From contig NZ_JBEYYO010000005.1 of assembly GCF_040645615.1 (NCBI RefSeq), forward strand, positions 62,001 to 126,000: a stretch of DNA of 64,000 bases, given 5' to 3'. A program made the position numbers and the translations under genes. The DNA is from Glycomyces sp040645615 (GTDB taxonomy: Bacteria > Actinomycetota > Actinomycetes > Mycobacteriales > Micromonosporaceae). The notes below the pieces were generated by a model that saw only the letters and a program-made list of their open reading frames with translations, was not told the DNA's origin and did not search any database. Shown here in pieces: positions 1-9,857 of the stretch (position 1 is its first letter; each line of letters opens with the position of its first letter).

Positions 1-1270
1 GCGCGGCCATGCCGAGGAGCAGGAATCGAACCGAGTTGAGCTGGCCTTCTTCCAGCGGCAGGAGCGGGAAGTAGGGTAGCGCCAGAGCCAGGGCCACGTA
101 CGACAGCGGGCCAGCCAAACGGCCCAGAAGTCCACGGATCTTCGATGAGGCGGAGACGGGGGCGGGTTTCGGAAGTTCTTCCCAGCGTTCTTCGCTGACA
201 GCGACCATGGTGTGTCCGAGGTCCCGCACCAGCTCGTTGAAATCGTTGCGATCACGCATGTCCGCGATGCGCTGGACGGAATTCTTCATGTATTCGGCGG
301 CGGACCTGTAGCGATTTGCCGTGACAACGCGATCGATCCGCCGCAGCTGCACCGGCCCATACGCGCGCCTCGCTCGGCGAAGGAGCAGCGCATGCGTCCT
401 AGAAGCAGTCCGGAGCAGGCGCATTCGAGCCGATCGCTGCGTGCAGGAGTTGCGTACGTACCAGCAGGTTGCGAGCATCCAATACAAGTCCCAGATGATG
501 ATGTCTGACGCAGGTTTCACCGACAGCAGCCGCCCGTTGGGCGGAAGGTCGAGTACGAACTCGAACACGTACATAACCACCGCGATCAGCAAGATCATCC
601 CGATCATAATGGCCGCTGCAACCAATGACGCTTGTATTATATCCCCGCGATAAGATGAGTCCCCGAACGACATAACAATAGACATGAAGAAAATATAGAA
701 AACTGACACAAGGATCAATTGTCGCAACGCAACAGAATCGAATGGCCTGAGCATAAATGGTATTGTGGCAGCGGTCATGAATCCGAACTGACCGAAGAAT
801 ACCGCCAGAAGATCATGCCCAGAAAGATACTCGAATCGTGAAATAAAATTCGAGACGATATAAATAGGGGCAATTAGAATAAGGAGGAATATGGCAATCC
901 CCAAACCTCGACCAATGAAGGTAAGCCACCTCTTCTCAGTAACAGCGATCCAAATGGCACACTGCCGAACGACCGGCTCCAGTTTCTTGCGGTTCGATGC
1001 AGTCAAGGTCCACTCGGCCACTGCATTGAAGGAATATGGGACACGCTCAGACTTGGCACCGGCGTCCTCTGATTTCCCCTCGGCGGATCCCGCCTTAGCA
1101 GGAATTTTCCACTCCGCCCGTGCATATTGCAGTTTCCGACGAACCCACCGGTCAGCCGCAGCCCGCTTCGGATTGAAGTCGCCTCTGTCGGCAGGACCGA
1201 AGACGAAGTCCGTGATTCGTCTGAGCGCAGTGACTACCGTGCGCTTGATCTGGGGAAGGTTGAGGGGCAT
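1..1270 (-). CDS. Polytopic membrane protein of unknown function, C-terminus beyond window
   Basis: Reading the minus strand from an ATG at 1270 gives one uninterrupted frame of more than 420 codons that runs off the left edge. It begins MPLNLPQIKRTVVTALRR. A soluble N-terminal part of about 125 residues is followed by about four hydrophobic segments, including GIAIFLLILIAPIYIVSNFI and a stretch around MIGMILLIAVVMYVFEF, then a basic linker, a charged segment near KNSVQRIADMRDRNDF and one more hydrophobic segment at the edge. GAGGG directly abuts the start codon, so the start is uncertain. Base composition around 600-900 is clearly more AT-rich than the surroundings, with ATA, ATT and TTT codons, which suggests recent acquisition. 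I do not recognise the family. Confidence 0.75.
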   Translation of the reverse strand, partial: MPLNLPQIKRTVVTALRRITDFVFGPADRGDFNPKRAAADRWVRRKLQYARAEWKIPAKAGSAEGKSEDAGAKSERVPYSFNAVAEWTLTASNRKKLEPVVRQCAIWIAVTEKRWLTFIGRGLGIAIFLLILIAPIYIVSNFISRFEYLSGHDLLAVFFGQFGFMTAATIPFMLRPFDSVALRQLILVSVFYIFFMSIVMSFGDSSYRGDIIQASLVAAAIMIGMILLIAVVMYVFEFVLDLPPNGRLLSVKPASDIIIWDLYWMLATCWYVRNSCTQRSARMRLLRTASRTHALLLRRARRAYGPVQLRRIDRVVTANRYRSAAEYMKNSVQRIADMRDRNDFNELVRDLGHTMVAVSEERWEELPKPAPVSASSKIRGLLGRLAGPLSYVALALALPYFPLLPLEEGQLNSVRFLLLGMAA

Positions 1271-1338
1271 CCCTCAGTTATAGCGAGCGGCCGCTCTTCC
1301 CTTGGAGGGGTGTCGGTTACAGAGCAGGAGTGGATGGG

Positions 1339-2325
1339 TCAGGTTGGATTTCGGAGCGCCGTGTAGGTGCGGCCGTGGGGGTGGGTTTGGGCTTTTGGGG
1401 TGCCGTTCACGGTGAGGGTGAAGGAGCCGGCTTCGGTTTGGTGCGGCGCTGTGGTTTCGGGGAAGACGCCGGGGCTTTCGTTGCTGATCCAGGTGCAGTC
1501 GAGGGAGGTGACGGTGTCGCGGAACTGGGTGCGGGCGTCCTTCGGGAGGTAGGCGAGGACTGCCGAGTGGAAGACCACGAGGTGGGCGTCCGGTGGGGCC
1601 GAGGCGGCGAGGGTTGGGAGGGCTTCGTTCAGGTCGGCGGTCACCAGGTGCGGTGGATCTTCGGCGGCGATCGCGGCGGCCTCGGCGATTCGGGTGCGGC
1701 GGTCGTGGTGTTCGGGCCAGACGAGGGTTTCGAGCCACGAGCGCGTGTCGGGGTCGGTGGCGTCGAGGGGGTTGCGGTCGATGCCGGCGCGCCACACCAC
1801 GTTCGGGAGGCTGGTCGGGGCGGGCGAGCCGCGCAGTTCGCATTCGAGAAGCACCGGGCTTGGGCCGGTCTCCGGGTCGAGGGTGACGGTGCCCGAAGGG
1901 GTCTGGTAGGCGTAGCTGTAGCGGTCCGGGTAGAGGCACAGGCCCGCCGAGGCGCCGACCTCCAGGAGCGCGATCGGGCCTTCGATCTCGGCCAGCGCCG
2001 GGAGCAGCGTCGCGCAGCGGGCCGCTTCGTTCGTCTGCGTGAACCGTTCCATCGCAACGGGAACCACGCTGTCCCAGTGCGCGAGGATCCACTCGCGCCA
2101 CTGCCCGTAGTCGTCGACGGGGGCGCCGAGGTGGCGGGACGCGGCGAAGACGAGGTTCGGTTGGCGTTTCTGGTCGGGCAGTCCGGCGATGTGGTCGCAG
2201 ACCTCGCCGTCCTCGGACACGCCGGACGCCAGGGCCTCGTACAGCGGCGAGACGCCGCGTGCCTCGACCGCGGCGAACCGGGCGTAGAGCTCGGCGACCG
2301 GGGCGGTTCGGTATTCGTGAAGCAT
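1339..2325 (-). CDS. DUF2332 family protein
   Basis: A 328-residue protein starting MLHEYRTAPVAELYARFA, the usual length and opening for DUF2332 proteins of actinobacteria. A segment near residues 118-130, LLEVGASAGLCLYPDRY, resembles the glycine-rich SAM-binding loop of methyltransferases, and the family has been proposed to have a methyltransferase-like fold; no activity is established to my knowledge. TAGGAT lies about 8 bases before the ATG. It is a stand-alone minus-strand gene, separated from the upstream ybdD by GC-rich hairpins, so it probably has its own promoter. Function unknown. Confidence 0.85.
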   Translation of the reverse strand: MLHEYRTAPVAELYARFAAVEARGVSPLYEALASGVSEDGEVCDHIAGLPDQKRQPNLVFAASRHLGAPVDDYGQWREWILAHWDSVVPVAMERFTQTNEAARCATLLPALAEIEGPIALLEVGASAGLCLYPDRYSYAYQTPSGTVTLDPETGPSPVLLECELRGSPAPTSLPNVVWRAGIDRNPLDATDPDTRSWLETLVWPEHHDRRTRIAEAAAIAAEDPPHLVTADLNEALPTLAASAPPDAHLVVFHSAVLAYLPKDARTQFRDTVTSLDCTWISNESPGVFPETTAPHQTEAGSFTLTVNGTPKAQTHPHGRTYTALRNPT

Positions 2326-2473
2326 GCGCGCGATCCTAGTCCGGGCCGGGCCCCGGGCCGGAGAACCGGCCCGGGGCTCGCATTCGTGAATGCCGCGCTC
2401 CCGGGCCGGGGGTCCGGCTCGAGGACACTTTCGTCAAGCCCGCGCGCTCCCGGGCCGGGGTTCCGGCCCGGGA
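2304..2473 (-). repeat. Three degenerate GC-rich direct repeats at and upstream of the DUF2332 start, last one a hairpin
   Basis: Three imperfect copies about 45-60 bp apart share TTCGTGAAG-like and CCGGGCCGGG blocks, at roughly 2304-2353, 2371-2412 and 2420-2460. The first overlaps the DUF2332 start codon. The last ends in a perfect 11-bp stem (2448-2458 with 2463-2473, loop GGTT), placed just beyond the ybdD stop, so it may serve as its terminator. Confidence 0.5.
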
Positions 2474-2475
2474 TT

Positions 2476-2658
2476 TCAGCAGCAGCGTGAGGTCGGGTGG
2501 GTGTCGGCCCTGTCGGTTCGGCGGTGTTCGAAGTCGCGGCGGGACAGGGGATCTGCGCCCGGGTGGGTTCGGGCGTGGCGGGCGAGGTAGCGGTCGTACG
2601 CGGATTCGCCGGTGAGTTCCCGCAGGTACCAGCGAATCCGCGCATAGAGTCGGGTCAT
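2476..2658 (-). CDS. ybdD: YbdD/YjiX family small protein (DUF466)
   Basis: A 60-residue protein, MTRLYARIRWYLRELTGES..., with the family pattern of a basic N-terminus, a YDRYLARH core and a closing segment rich in His and Arg ending in Cys-Cys. Proteins of this family are encoded directly after CstA/BtsT transporters and are thought to be accessory to them. Its ATG overlaps the cstA stop by 4 bases (ATGA, 2655-2658), so translation is coupled. Length and position fit the family, and the call rests on both. Confidence 0.85.
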   Translation of the reverse strand: MTRLYARIRWYLRELTGESAYDRYLARHARTHPGADPLSRRDFEHRRTDRADTHPTSRCC

Positions 2659-4793
2659 TCGCGGTCCGCCTCGGTGTCGGGGCCGCCCGAGCGGCGGCCG
2701 GTGGTGACCAGGAGGCGCGACTCGACGTAGGGGGCCTCGGTCGAGGGCAGCGGTTCGGGAGCGCGGATGGCGCGCCAGCAGACCAAGGCCGCGTTGAGGA
2801 TCACGATCACGACCAGGAGCGCGAAGAACGCCGCGAGCACACCGTCCACCGTGGAGTTGACCACCACGGTCTGCATCTGGTCGAGGTCCTTCGCCGGGGC
2901 GATGACCTCGCCCCGGTCGAGCGCTTCGGCGTAGCGTTCGCGCTGCGCGAAGAAGCCGATGCGCGGGTCCTCGGAGAAGACCTTCTGCCAGCTCGCGGTC
3001 AGCGTCACGACCGCGGTCCACGCGAGCGGGACGGCGGTGACCCAGGCCCATTTCAGGCGCCCGCTCTTGACCAGCACCGTGGTGGCCACGGTCAGCGCGA
3101 TCGCGGCGAGCAGCTGGTTCGCGATGCCGAAGAGCGGGAACAGCTGGTTGATCCCGCCGAGCGGGTCGTTCACGCCCGCGTAGAGGAAGTAGCCCCACGC
3201 GGCGACCACGATCGCGCTGGTGGCCCAGATGCCGGGCTTCCAGCCGACGCGGCCGAGCGGCTTCCACACGTTGCCGAGGGTGTCCTGGAGCATGAAGCGG
3301 CCCACGCGAGTGCCCGCGTCCACTGTGGTCAGGATGAACAGGGCCTCGAACATGATCGCGAAGTGGTACCAGAAGGCCTTGAGCGCATCGCCTCCGAAGA
3401 CCGAGGACAAGATTTCGGACATGCCCACCGCGAGCGTCGGCGCGCCGCCGGTGCGGGCCACCAGGGACTCCTCGCCGACCGCGTCGGCCGCGGCTTGCAG
3501 GTCCTGCGGACTGATCGTGAACCCGAGGTTCGCGACCGCGCTCGACGCGGACTCCACTGTGGTGCCCAGGACGCCCGCCGGGGCGTTCATCGCGTAGTAG
3601 AGGCCGGGGTCGAGGATGCACGCGGCGATCAGGGCCATGATGGCCACGAACGACTCCATCAGCATGGCGCCGTATCCGATCATGCGGACCTGCGACTCCT
3701 TCTGGATCATCTTCGGAGTGGTGCCCGAGGCGATGAGCGCGTGGAATCCCGACAGGGCGCCGCACGCGATCGTGATGAACACGAACGGGAACAGCTTCCC
3801 GGAGAAGACCGGTCCCAGGCCGCTGGAGGCGAAGTCGGTGATCGCCTCGGTCTGGAGCGTGGGCGAGACGATGATGACCCCGATCGCGAGCAGCGCGATC
3901 GTCCCGATCTTCATGAACGTGGAGAGGTAGTCCCGCGGCGCGAGCAGCATCCACACCGGCAGCACCGCGGCCACGAAACCGTAGATCACCAGGCAGAACA
4001 CGAGCGTCTGGGGGCTGAGCGTGAACGTGTCGGCCCACGAGGAGGCCTGGACCCAGCCGCCGGCCACGATCGCGAACAGCAGCAGCGCGACCCCGATGAG
4101 GCTCGTCTCGATCACTCGGCCGGGCCGCAGTGTCCGCAGGTAGAAGCCCATGAACAGCGCGATCGGGATGGTCATCGCGATCGAGAACGTGCCCCAGGGC
4201 GATTCGGCCAGCGCGTTGACCACCACGAGCGCGAGCACCGCGAGCAGGATGATCATGATGGTGAAGACGCCGATGAGCGCGGCCGCGCCGCCGACCGGGC
4301 CGATCTCGTCGCGGGCGAGTTGGCCCAGGCTCCTTCCGTTGCGGCGCATGGAGATGAACAGCACGACCATGTCCTGGACGGCCCCGGCGAAGATGACGCC
4401 GATGATGATCCACATCGTGCCGGGCAGGTAGCCCATCTGTGCCGCGAGCACGGGGCCGACCAGCGGTCCGGCGCCTGCGATGGCCGCGAAGTGGTGGCCC
4501 AAGAGGACGCGGCGGTCGGTGGGCTGGAAGTCCACGCCGTCGTCGAGGCGTTCGGCGGGCGTGGCCCGCGTGTCGTCGACTTTGAGGACTTTGCGGGCGA
4601 TGAACTGGGCGTAGAAGCGGTAGCCGATGGCGTAGGAGCCGAGGGCGGCGACGACGAGCCAGATCGCGGAGATCTCCTCGCCGCGCGCGAGGGCCACGAT
4701 GCCCCAGGCCACGGCGCCTGCGATGGAGATCGCGGTCCAGACGAGGATCGAGCGCCAGCTGTGTTTGGGCCGGGCGAGGTCGGGGGTGGTCAT
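2655..4793 (-). CDS. cstA: Carbon starvation protein CstA-type transporter
   Basis: A 712-residue polytopic membrane protein of the CstA/BtsT family, whose characterised members take up pyruvate or peptides during carbon limitation. Family features are visible: a conserved N-terminal region with FQPTDRRVLLGHHFAAIAGA, the following GPLVGPVLAAQMGYLPG, then many hydrophobic helices. The frame opens 25 codons earlier, but ATG at 4793 has GGAGG six bases upstream and gives the normal N-terminus MTTPDLARPKHSWRS, so I chose it. It forms a two-gene operon with ybdD and is divergent from the flavoprotein at 4982, sharing a 188-bp control region. Confidence 0.93.
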   Translation of the reverse strand: MTTPDLARPKHSWRSILVWTAISIAGAVAWGIVALARGEEISAIWLVVAALGSYAIGYRFYAQFIARKVLKVDDTRATPAERLDDGVDFQPTDRRVLLGHHFAAIAGAGPLVGPVLAAQMGYLPGTMWIIIGVIFAGAVQDMVVLFISMRRNGRSLGQLARDEIGPVGGAAALIGVFTIMIILLAVLALVVVNALAESPWGTFSIAMTIPIALFMGFYLRTLRPGRVIETSLIGVALLLFAIVAGGWVQASSWADTFTLSPQTLVFCLVIYGFVAAVLPVWMLLAPRDYLSTFMKIGTIALLAIGVIIVSPTLQTEAITDFASSGLGPVFSGKLFPFVFITIACGALSGFHALIASGTTPKMIQKESQVRMIGYGAMLMESFVAIMALIAACILDPGLYYAMNAPAGVLGTTVESASSAVANLGFTISPQDLQAAADAVGEESLVARTGGAPTLAVGMSEILSSVFGGDALKAFWYHFAIMFEALFILTTVDAGTRVGRFMLQDTLGNVWKPLGRVGWKPGIWATSAIVVAAWGYFLYAGVNDPLGGINQLFPLFGIANQLLAAIALTVATTVLVKSGRLKWAWVTAVPLAWTAVVTLTASWQKVFSEDPRIGFFAQRERYAEALDRGEVIAPAKDLDQMQTVVVNSTVDGVLAAFFALLVVIVILNAALVCWRAIRAPEPLPSTEAPYVESRLLVTTGRRSGGPDTEADRE

Positions 4794-4981
4794 GCGCTCC
4801 TCCGGGGCGGGTGAAGGGACCTCTTCACGCGGTCGGGGGGCCGCGTTGTAGGTAGGTAGATATGGCAATGTCTGGGTCGGTAATGGTTTACCAGTATTTG
4901 ATCCGAATATCCAGTGCCTGCGTGAGGTTTCGCGGGCCGCGCCGAGGTTCCGCTGCTCGGGGGCTCGTGTTAGGAAGGGGC

Positions 4982-6559
4982 ATGTCTGAGCACAGTTCCC
5001 GAGACGTCGTCATCGTCGGCGGCGGTCACAACGGTCTGGTCGCGGCGGCGTACCTCGCGCGCGCCGGGAAGCGCGTCCTGGTCCTTGAGCGGTTGGGGCG
5101 CACCGGAGGCGCGGCGATCTCGGCCCCGGCGTTCCCGGGGATGGACGCGCGGCTGTCGCGGTATTCGTACCTGGTGAGCCTGTTGCCGCGCAAGATCATC
5201 GAGGACCTGGGGCTGCGGTTCCGGGTGGCCAAGCGCAGCGTTTCCTCATACACGCCGACCGAGCGCGGGGGCCGGGCCACCGGGCTCCTGGTCACCAGAG
5301 ACCAAGGGAGGACGCGGGAGTCGTTCGCGCACCTCACCGGGTCGGACGCGGAGTTCGAGGCCTGGCGGCGGTTCTACGGCGCGGCCGCTCATGTGGCCGA
5401 GCGGGTGTTCCCCACGCTCACCGAGCCGCTGCCTTCGGAGGGCGAGCTGCGCGAGCGGGTCGGGGGCGAGGCGTGGTCGATGTTCTTCGAGCGGCCGCTC
5501 GGGGCCACGATCGAGGAGGCCTTCGCCGACGACCTCGTGCGCGGGGTGGTGCTCACCGACGCGCTGATCGGGACGTTCGCTTCGGCCTGGGACGAGGACC
5601 TGCGGCAGAACTGCACGTTCCTCTACCACGTGATCGGCGGCGGGACCGGGGACTGGGACGTGCCGGTGGGCGGCATGGGCGCTTTGACCGACGAGCTGGC
5701 GGCCGCGGCGCGCAAGGCCGGCGCGGAGATCCTCACGGGCCATGAGGTCACTCGGATCGCGACCGACGGGTCCCGCGCGGAGGTGACCTACGCGTCCGGG
5801 GGCGGTTCGGGAACGGTCGAGGCCGCTCACGTGCTGGTCAACGCCTCACCGGAGGCGCTGGCGGACCTGCTCGGCCAGGAGCGGCGAGCAGCGGCCGAAG
5901 GCGCGCAGTTGAAGGTCAACATGCTGCTCCGGCGGCTGCCGAGGTTGCGGGACGCCGAGGTCGATCCGCGGGAGGCGTTCGCGGGGACGTTCCACGTGTC
6001 GGAGACGTTCGAGCAGCTCGAATCCGCTTACGCAGAAGCGAAAGCGGGGGCGCTGCCTTCGCGCCCGCCCTCGGAGATCTACTGCCACACGCTCTCCGAT
6101 TCGTCCATTCTGGGCGATGACCTCGTGCGGGAGGGATACCAGACGCTGACGCTGTTCGGCCTGCACGCGCCCGCGCGGCTGTTCGAGGGCGGCGAGGACG
6201 CGAACCGCGAAGCGCGGGAACGGCTCTTGAAGGACACGATCGCGCAACTCGACTCCTATCTGGACGAACCGCTCGCGGACTGCCTTGCCACCGACGGGAA
6301 CGGGAACCCGTGCATCGAGGCGAAGACCCCAGTCGACCTCGAAGCCGACCTCAGGCTCCCGGGCGGGAACATCTTCCACCGGGACCTGGCCTGGCCGTTC
6401 CGCACCGAGGAAGCCCCGGGCCGGTGGGGCGTCGAGACCGCGCACGTGAACGTGCTGCTGTGCGGCGCGGGGGCCGCGCGAGGCGGCGGAGTGAGCGGCA
6501 TCCCGGGCCACAACGCGGCGATGGCGGTGCTCGAAGCGGGAACGTCCCGCAGGACCTAG
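4982..6559 (+). CDS. FAD-dependent oxidoreductase, PYROXD2/phytoene desaturase-like
   Basis: A 525-residue flavoprotein. The N-terminus carries the dinucleotide-binding motif VVIVGGGHNGLVAAAYLARAG followed by the acidic end of the second strand (VLVLER) and GRTGGAA; the C-terminus has the second FAD motif near GIPGHNAAMAVL. Length and both motifs match NAD(P)/FAD-dependent oxidoreductases related to carotenoid desaturases and human PYROXD2. Substrate unknown; no carotenoid genes are nearby, so a pigment role is not supported. ATG at 4982 follows AGGAAGGGG. The longer frame from 4862 adds a non-conserved leader and is not used. Confidence 0.85.
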   Translation: MSEHSSRDVVIVGGGHNGLVAAAYLARAGKRVLVLERLGRTGGAAISAPAFPGMDARLSRYSYLVSLLPRKIIEDLGLRFRVAKRSVSSYTPTERGGRATGLLVTRDQGRTRESFAHLTGSDAEFEAWRRFYGAAAHVAERVFPTLTEPLPSEGELRERVGGEAWSMFFERPLGATIEEAFADDLVRGVVLTDALIGTFASAWDEDLRQNCTFLYHVIGGGTGDWDVPVGGMGALTDELAAAARKAGAEILTGHEVTRIATDGSRAEVTYASGGGSGTVEAAHVLVNASPEALADLLGQERRAAAEGAQLKVNMLLRRLPRLRDAEVDPREAFAGTFHVSETFEQLESAYAEAKAGALPSRPPSEIYCHTLSDSSILGDDLVREGYQTLTLFGLHAPARLFEGGEDANREARERLLKDTIAQLDSYLDEPLADCLATDGNGNPCIEAKTPVDLEADLRLPGGNIFHRDLAWPFRTEEAPGRWGVETAHVNVLLCGAGAARGGGVSGIPGHNAAMAVLEAGTSRRT

Positions 6560-6629
6560 GCGGCCGGGCAGATCACCCCAGGTGAGCGCACGGCCGGGAA
6601 CGCTTGCCGCGCTTCACTACGATCCGGGC

Positions 6630-7103
6630 ATGACTTCGCTCCAACGCCCCGCACGGATCATCCTCGCGGCCGCGGGCATGGCCGCCGCCGTCGCGCTCAC
6701 CGCCTGCACCGACGCCGCCCCCGAGGACGAGACCCCCACCTCGGCAGCCGAGAGCACCTCGGCCGCCGAATCCACGCCCGAGGAGGAGACCACCCCTGAG
6801 GGCGTGGGCGACCTGGCCGGGGTGTGGCGGCTGGACGCCGAGCCGCCCGCGTCCGCGACGCTCACCGTCGAGGCCTCCGGCTACGCGAAGTACACCAGCG
6901 AGGGCACCGTGGTGAACTACTGGGAGGGCACCGCCGTGCCCGCGTCGGACTCGGCGTTCACGATCGACTTCACCCCCGACGAGGGCTCGAAGGAGGACGT
7001 CGGCGACCAGGACGTGAGCTTCTCCGCGGAGCTGACCCTCGACGGGGACACGCTCACCTTCTCCTCGGACGGCTACGACTCGACGTTCACGCGCGAGGAA
7101 TGA
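6630..7103 (+). CDS. Small secreted lipoprotein
   Basis: A 157-residue protein with a typical lipoprotein signal: basic MTSLQRPAR, hydrophobic core, and lipobox VALTAC with the Cys at residue 24. After it comes an acidic Glu/Thr/Ser-rich linker of about 30 residues and then a compact domain opening LAGVWRLDAEPPASATLTV, whose alternating pattern suggests a small beta-barrel of about 95 residues. The function is not recognisable. The start at 6630 is chosen because it places the signal peptide at the N-terminus, although the ribosome site there is weak. Confidence 0.8.
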   Translation: MTSLQRPARIILAAAGMAAAVALTACTDAAPEDETPTSAAESTSAAESTPEEETTPEGVGDLAGVWRLDAEPPASATLTVEASGYAKYTSEGTVVNYWEGTAVPASDSAFTIDFTPDEGSKEDVGDQDVSFSAELTLDGDTLTFSSDGYDSTFTREE

Positions 7104-7175
7104 CAGCACTGTCATTAACGCGTGGACCACTCAAGTTCGGGCCTCGACGTGCGCGATCCGTATTACGCTGAGCCG

Positions 7176-7430
7176 ATGGACGACTTCGACAACGAGATCG
7201 AGAAAGCCGTCAACCGGGCCGGCAAAGCCTCGGGGTGGATGTTCGCGCTGGCCGGCCTGACGGTGGTCCTGGCCCTGATCGGGGACATCTGGGGCGACGG
7301 CGGCTTCATCTTCGTCGCGATTCCCGGCGCCGGACTGCTGGCCGGAGTGGGCGTGCTGATCAACCTGATCGGGATGCAGCTCATGGAGACCTGGCGGCAG
7401 GGCCGCCGAGCCGAGGCCGACGAGTCGTGA
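7176..7430 (+). CDS. Small two-helix membrane protein
   Basis: An 84-residue protein, MDDFDNEIEKAVNRAGKASG..., with two predicted membrane helices separated by a short GDGG-containing turn (FALAGLTVVLALIGDIWG, then FVAIPGAGLLAGVGVLINL) and a charged C-terminus RQGRRAEADES. No family recognised. The frame opens earlier, but ATG at 7176 begins the acidic N-terminus that looks coherent. It follows the lipoprotein by 72 bases and may share its transcript. Confidence 0.6.
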   Translation: MDDFDNEIEKAVNRAGKASGWMFALAGLTVVLALIGDIWGDGGFIFVAIPGAGLLAGVGVLINLIGMQLMETWRQGRRAEADES

Positions 7431-7449
7431 CCGGCCCCAGCCCACTCGC

Positions 7450-8805
7450 TCAGGGCAGGCGGGTCAAGGCGTCCTCGACCGCGCGGTGGAAGGTCGGGTA
7501 GGCGTAGATCATGCGGCGCAGCCGCTCGATCGGCGTGCGTTCGCTGACGGCGAGCGTGAGCATCGAGAGGACCTCACCGCCGGTCGGGCCCGCGGAGGTC
7601 GCGCCCACGAGGATGCCGCGCCCCGAGTCGGCCACGAGCTTGACGAAGCCCTCGTTGCCGACCTTGTGGATCCAACCCCTCGACGAACTCGGGATCTCCG
7701 AGACCGCGGTGGCGACATCGAGGCCCTGGTCGCGGGCCTGGCGCTCGGTCAAGCCGACCGCGCCGACCTCGGGATCGGTGAACGTGACACGCGGGACGGC
7801 GTGGTACTCGGCGCCGGGGCCGCCACGGCCCAGGACGTGAGCCGAGACGATGCTCGCCTGGTACATCGACATGTGCGTGAACGCGCCCTTGCCGGTGATG
7901 TCGCCGATCGCGTAGAGACCGTCGGCCACTCGCAGATGCGCGTCGGTCTCCAGGGCGCGCCCCGAAACGTCGACGCCGACCGATTCGAGCCCGAGGTCTT
8001 TGAAGTTCGGGCGCCGACCGGTGGCCACGAGGAGCCGTTCGGCTTCCAGCGCAAGGCCTCCGGCGGTGACGGTGAACTTCTCGCCGTCGTGCGCGACGCG
8101 GTCGACGGACGCTCCGGTGTGGACCTGGAGTCCTTCGGCGGCGAGCACGTCGGCCACGAGGCGGCTCGACTCGGGCTCTTCGAGACTCATGAGCCGGTCG
8201 GCGGCCTCGACCACGGTCACCTGAGAACCGAAGCGCGAGAACGCCTGTGCGAGTTCGAGGCCGATCGCGCCGCCGCCGAGCACGATGAGCGAGGCGGGGG
8301 CCTCGGTGGCGGCCACGGCTTCACGGTTGGTCCAGAAAGGAGTGTCGGCGAGGCCCTCGATCGGTGGCACCGCCGGTTCGGTTCCGGTGTTGAGGATCAC
8401 GGCCTTCGATGCGGTGAACTCGCGGCCTTCGACGCGGACGGTCCCGGGTGCGGTGAGGACCCCGCGTCCGCGCACGAGGCGGCCCCCGGCCTGCTCGAAG
8501 CGGTCGGCCGCGACCTGGTCGTCCCAGTCGTCGGTGGCCTCGTCGCGGATGCGCCGGGCCACGGTCGCGAAATCGGGCGTGACCTCGGTGGTGCCGCCGA
8601 GAGCGGGGACGCGGCGGGCCTCGGCCAGCGCGTCCGCGGCGCGGACGGCCATCTTGGAGGGAATGCAGCCGTAGTAAGGGCATTCGCCGCCCACGAGGCG
8701 GCTCTCGACGCCGATCACGTCGAGTCCGGCCCGGGCCAGTTCGCCCGCGGCGGCCTCGCCTCCGGGGCCCATGCCCACCACCACGACGTCCACTTGCTCG
8801 GCCAT
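7450..8805 (-). CDS. Pyridine nucleotide-disulfide oxidoreductase, lipoamide dehydrogenase/mercuric reductase-like
   Basis: A 451-residue class I flavoprotein. The FAD motif VVVVGMGPGGEAAAGELAR is at the start, the redox disulfide is Cys42-Cys47 in GGECPYYGCIPSK, and the NAD(P)-binding motif is LIVLGGGAIGLELAQAFSRF. A second FAD contact is near YAIGDITGKGAFTH. The end reads YPTFHRAVEDA where lipoamide dehydrogenases have a His-Pro-Thr catalytic motif, so the catalytic His is replaced by Tyr. True E3 activity is therefore doubtful, and a quinone- or metal-reductase-like role is possible. ATG at 8805 has GAGAGGAG upstream. Confidence 0.85.
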   Translation of the reverse strand: MAEQVDVVVVGMGPGGEAAAGELARAGLDVIGVESRLVGGECPYYGCIPSKMAVRAADALAEARRVPALGGTTEVTPDFATVARRIRDEATDDWDDQVAADRFEQAGGRLVRGRGVLTAPGTVRVEGREFTASKAVILNTGTEPAVPPIEGLADTPFWTNREAVAATEAPASLIVLGGGAIGLELAQAFSRFGSQVTVVEAADRLMSLEEPESSRLVADVLAAEGLQVHTGASVDRVAHDGEKFTVTAGGLALEAERLLVATGRRPNFKDLGLESVGVDVSGRALETDAHLRVADGLYAIGDITGKGAFTHMSMYQASIVSAHVLGRGGPGAEYHAVPRVTFTDPEVGAVGLTERQARDQGLDVATAVSEIPSSSRGWIHKVGNEGFVKLVADSGRGILVGATSAGPTGGEVLSMLTLAVSERTPIERLRRMIYAYPTFHRAVEDALTRLP

Positions 8806-9034
8806 GTCCGCTCCTCTCGCCCTGGTTTCGCCGTGAACGATACCGGGATCGCCCCTTCGGCGCGGCGAGTCGCACGCGAGCGGTTTTCGGTGTATTGGAG
8901 ATCGTTTGCGGCGGGTGTGAATCGGGTAAGGTCACGGAGGCGCGCGAACCCGATCGCGAGCGCCCCCGGTCGGTCAGGACGAGGTGCGGACGGCGGCCCG
9001 GGTACCGGACTTTCCGTGCGCCCGGAGGAATCCG

Positions 9035-9856
<822 letters not shown>

Positions 9857-9857
9857 C

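Noticed and set aside
212..1283. Four short plus-strand open frames at the left end
   Set aside because: A single minus-strand frame covers the whole stretch from 1270 to the edge with coherent membrane segments, which explains the region better.
2476..4413. 645-codon frame overlapping cstA
   Set aside because: Only its last 60 codons (ybdD) are real; the rest is an Arg-rich shadow of cstA.
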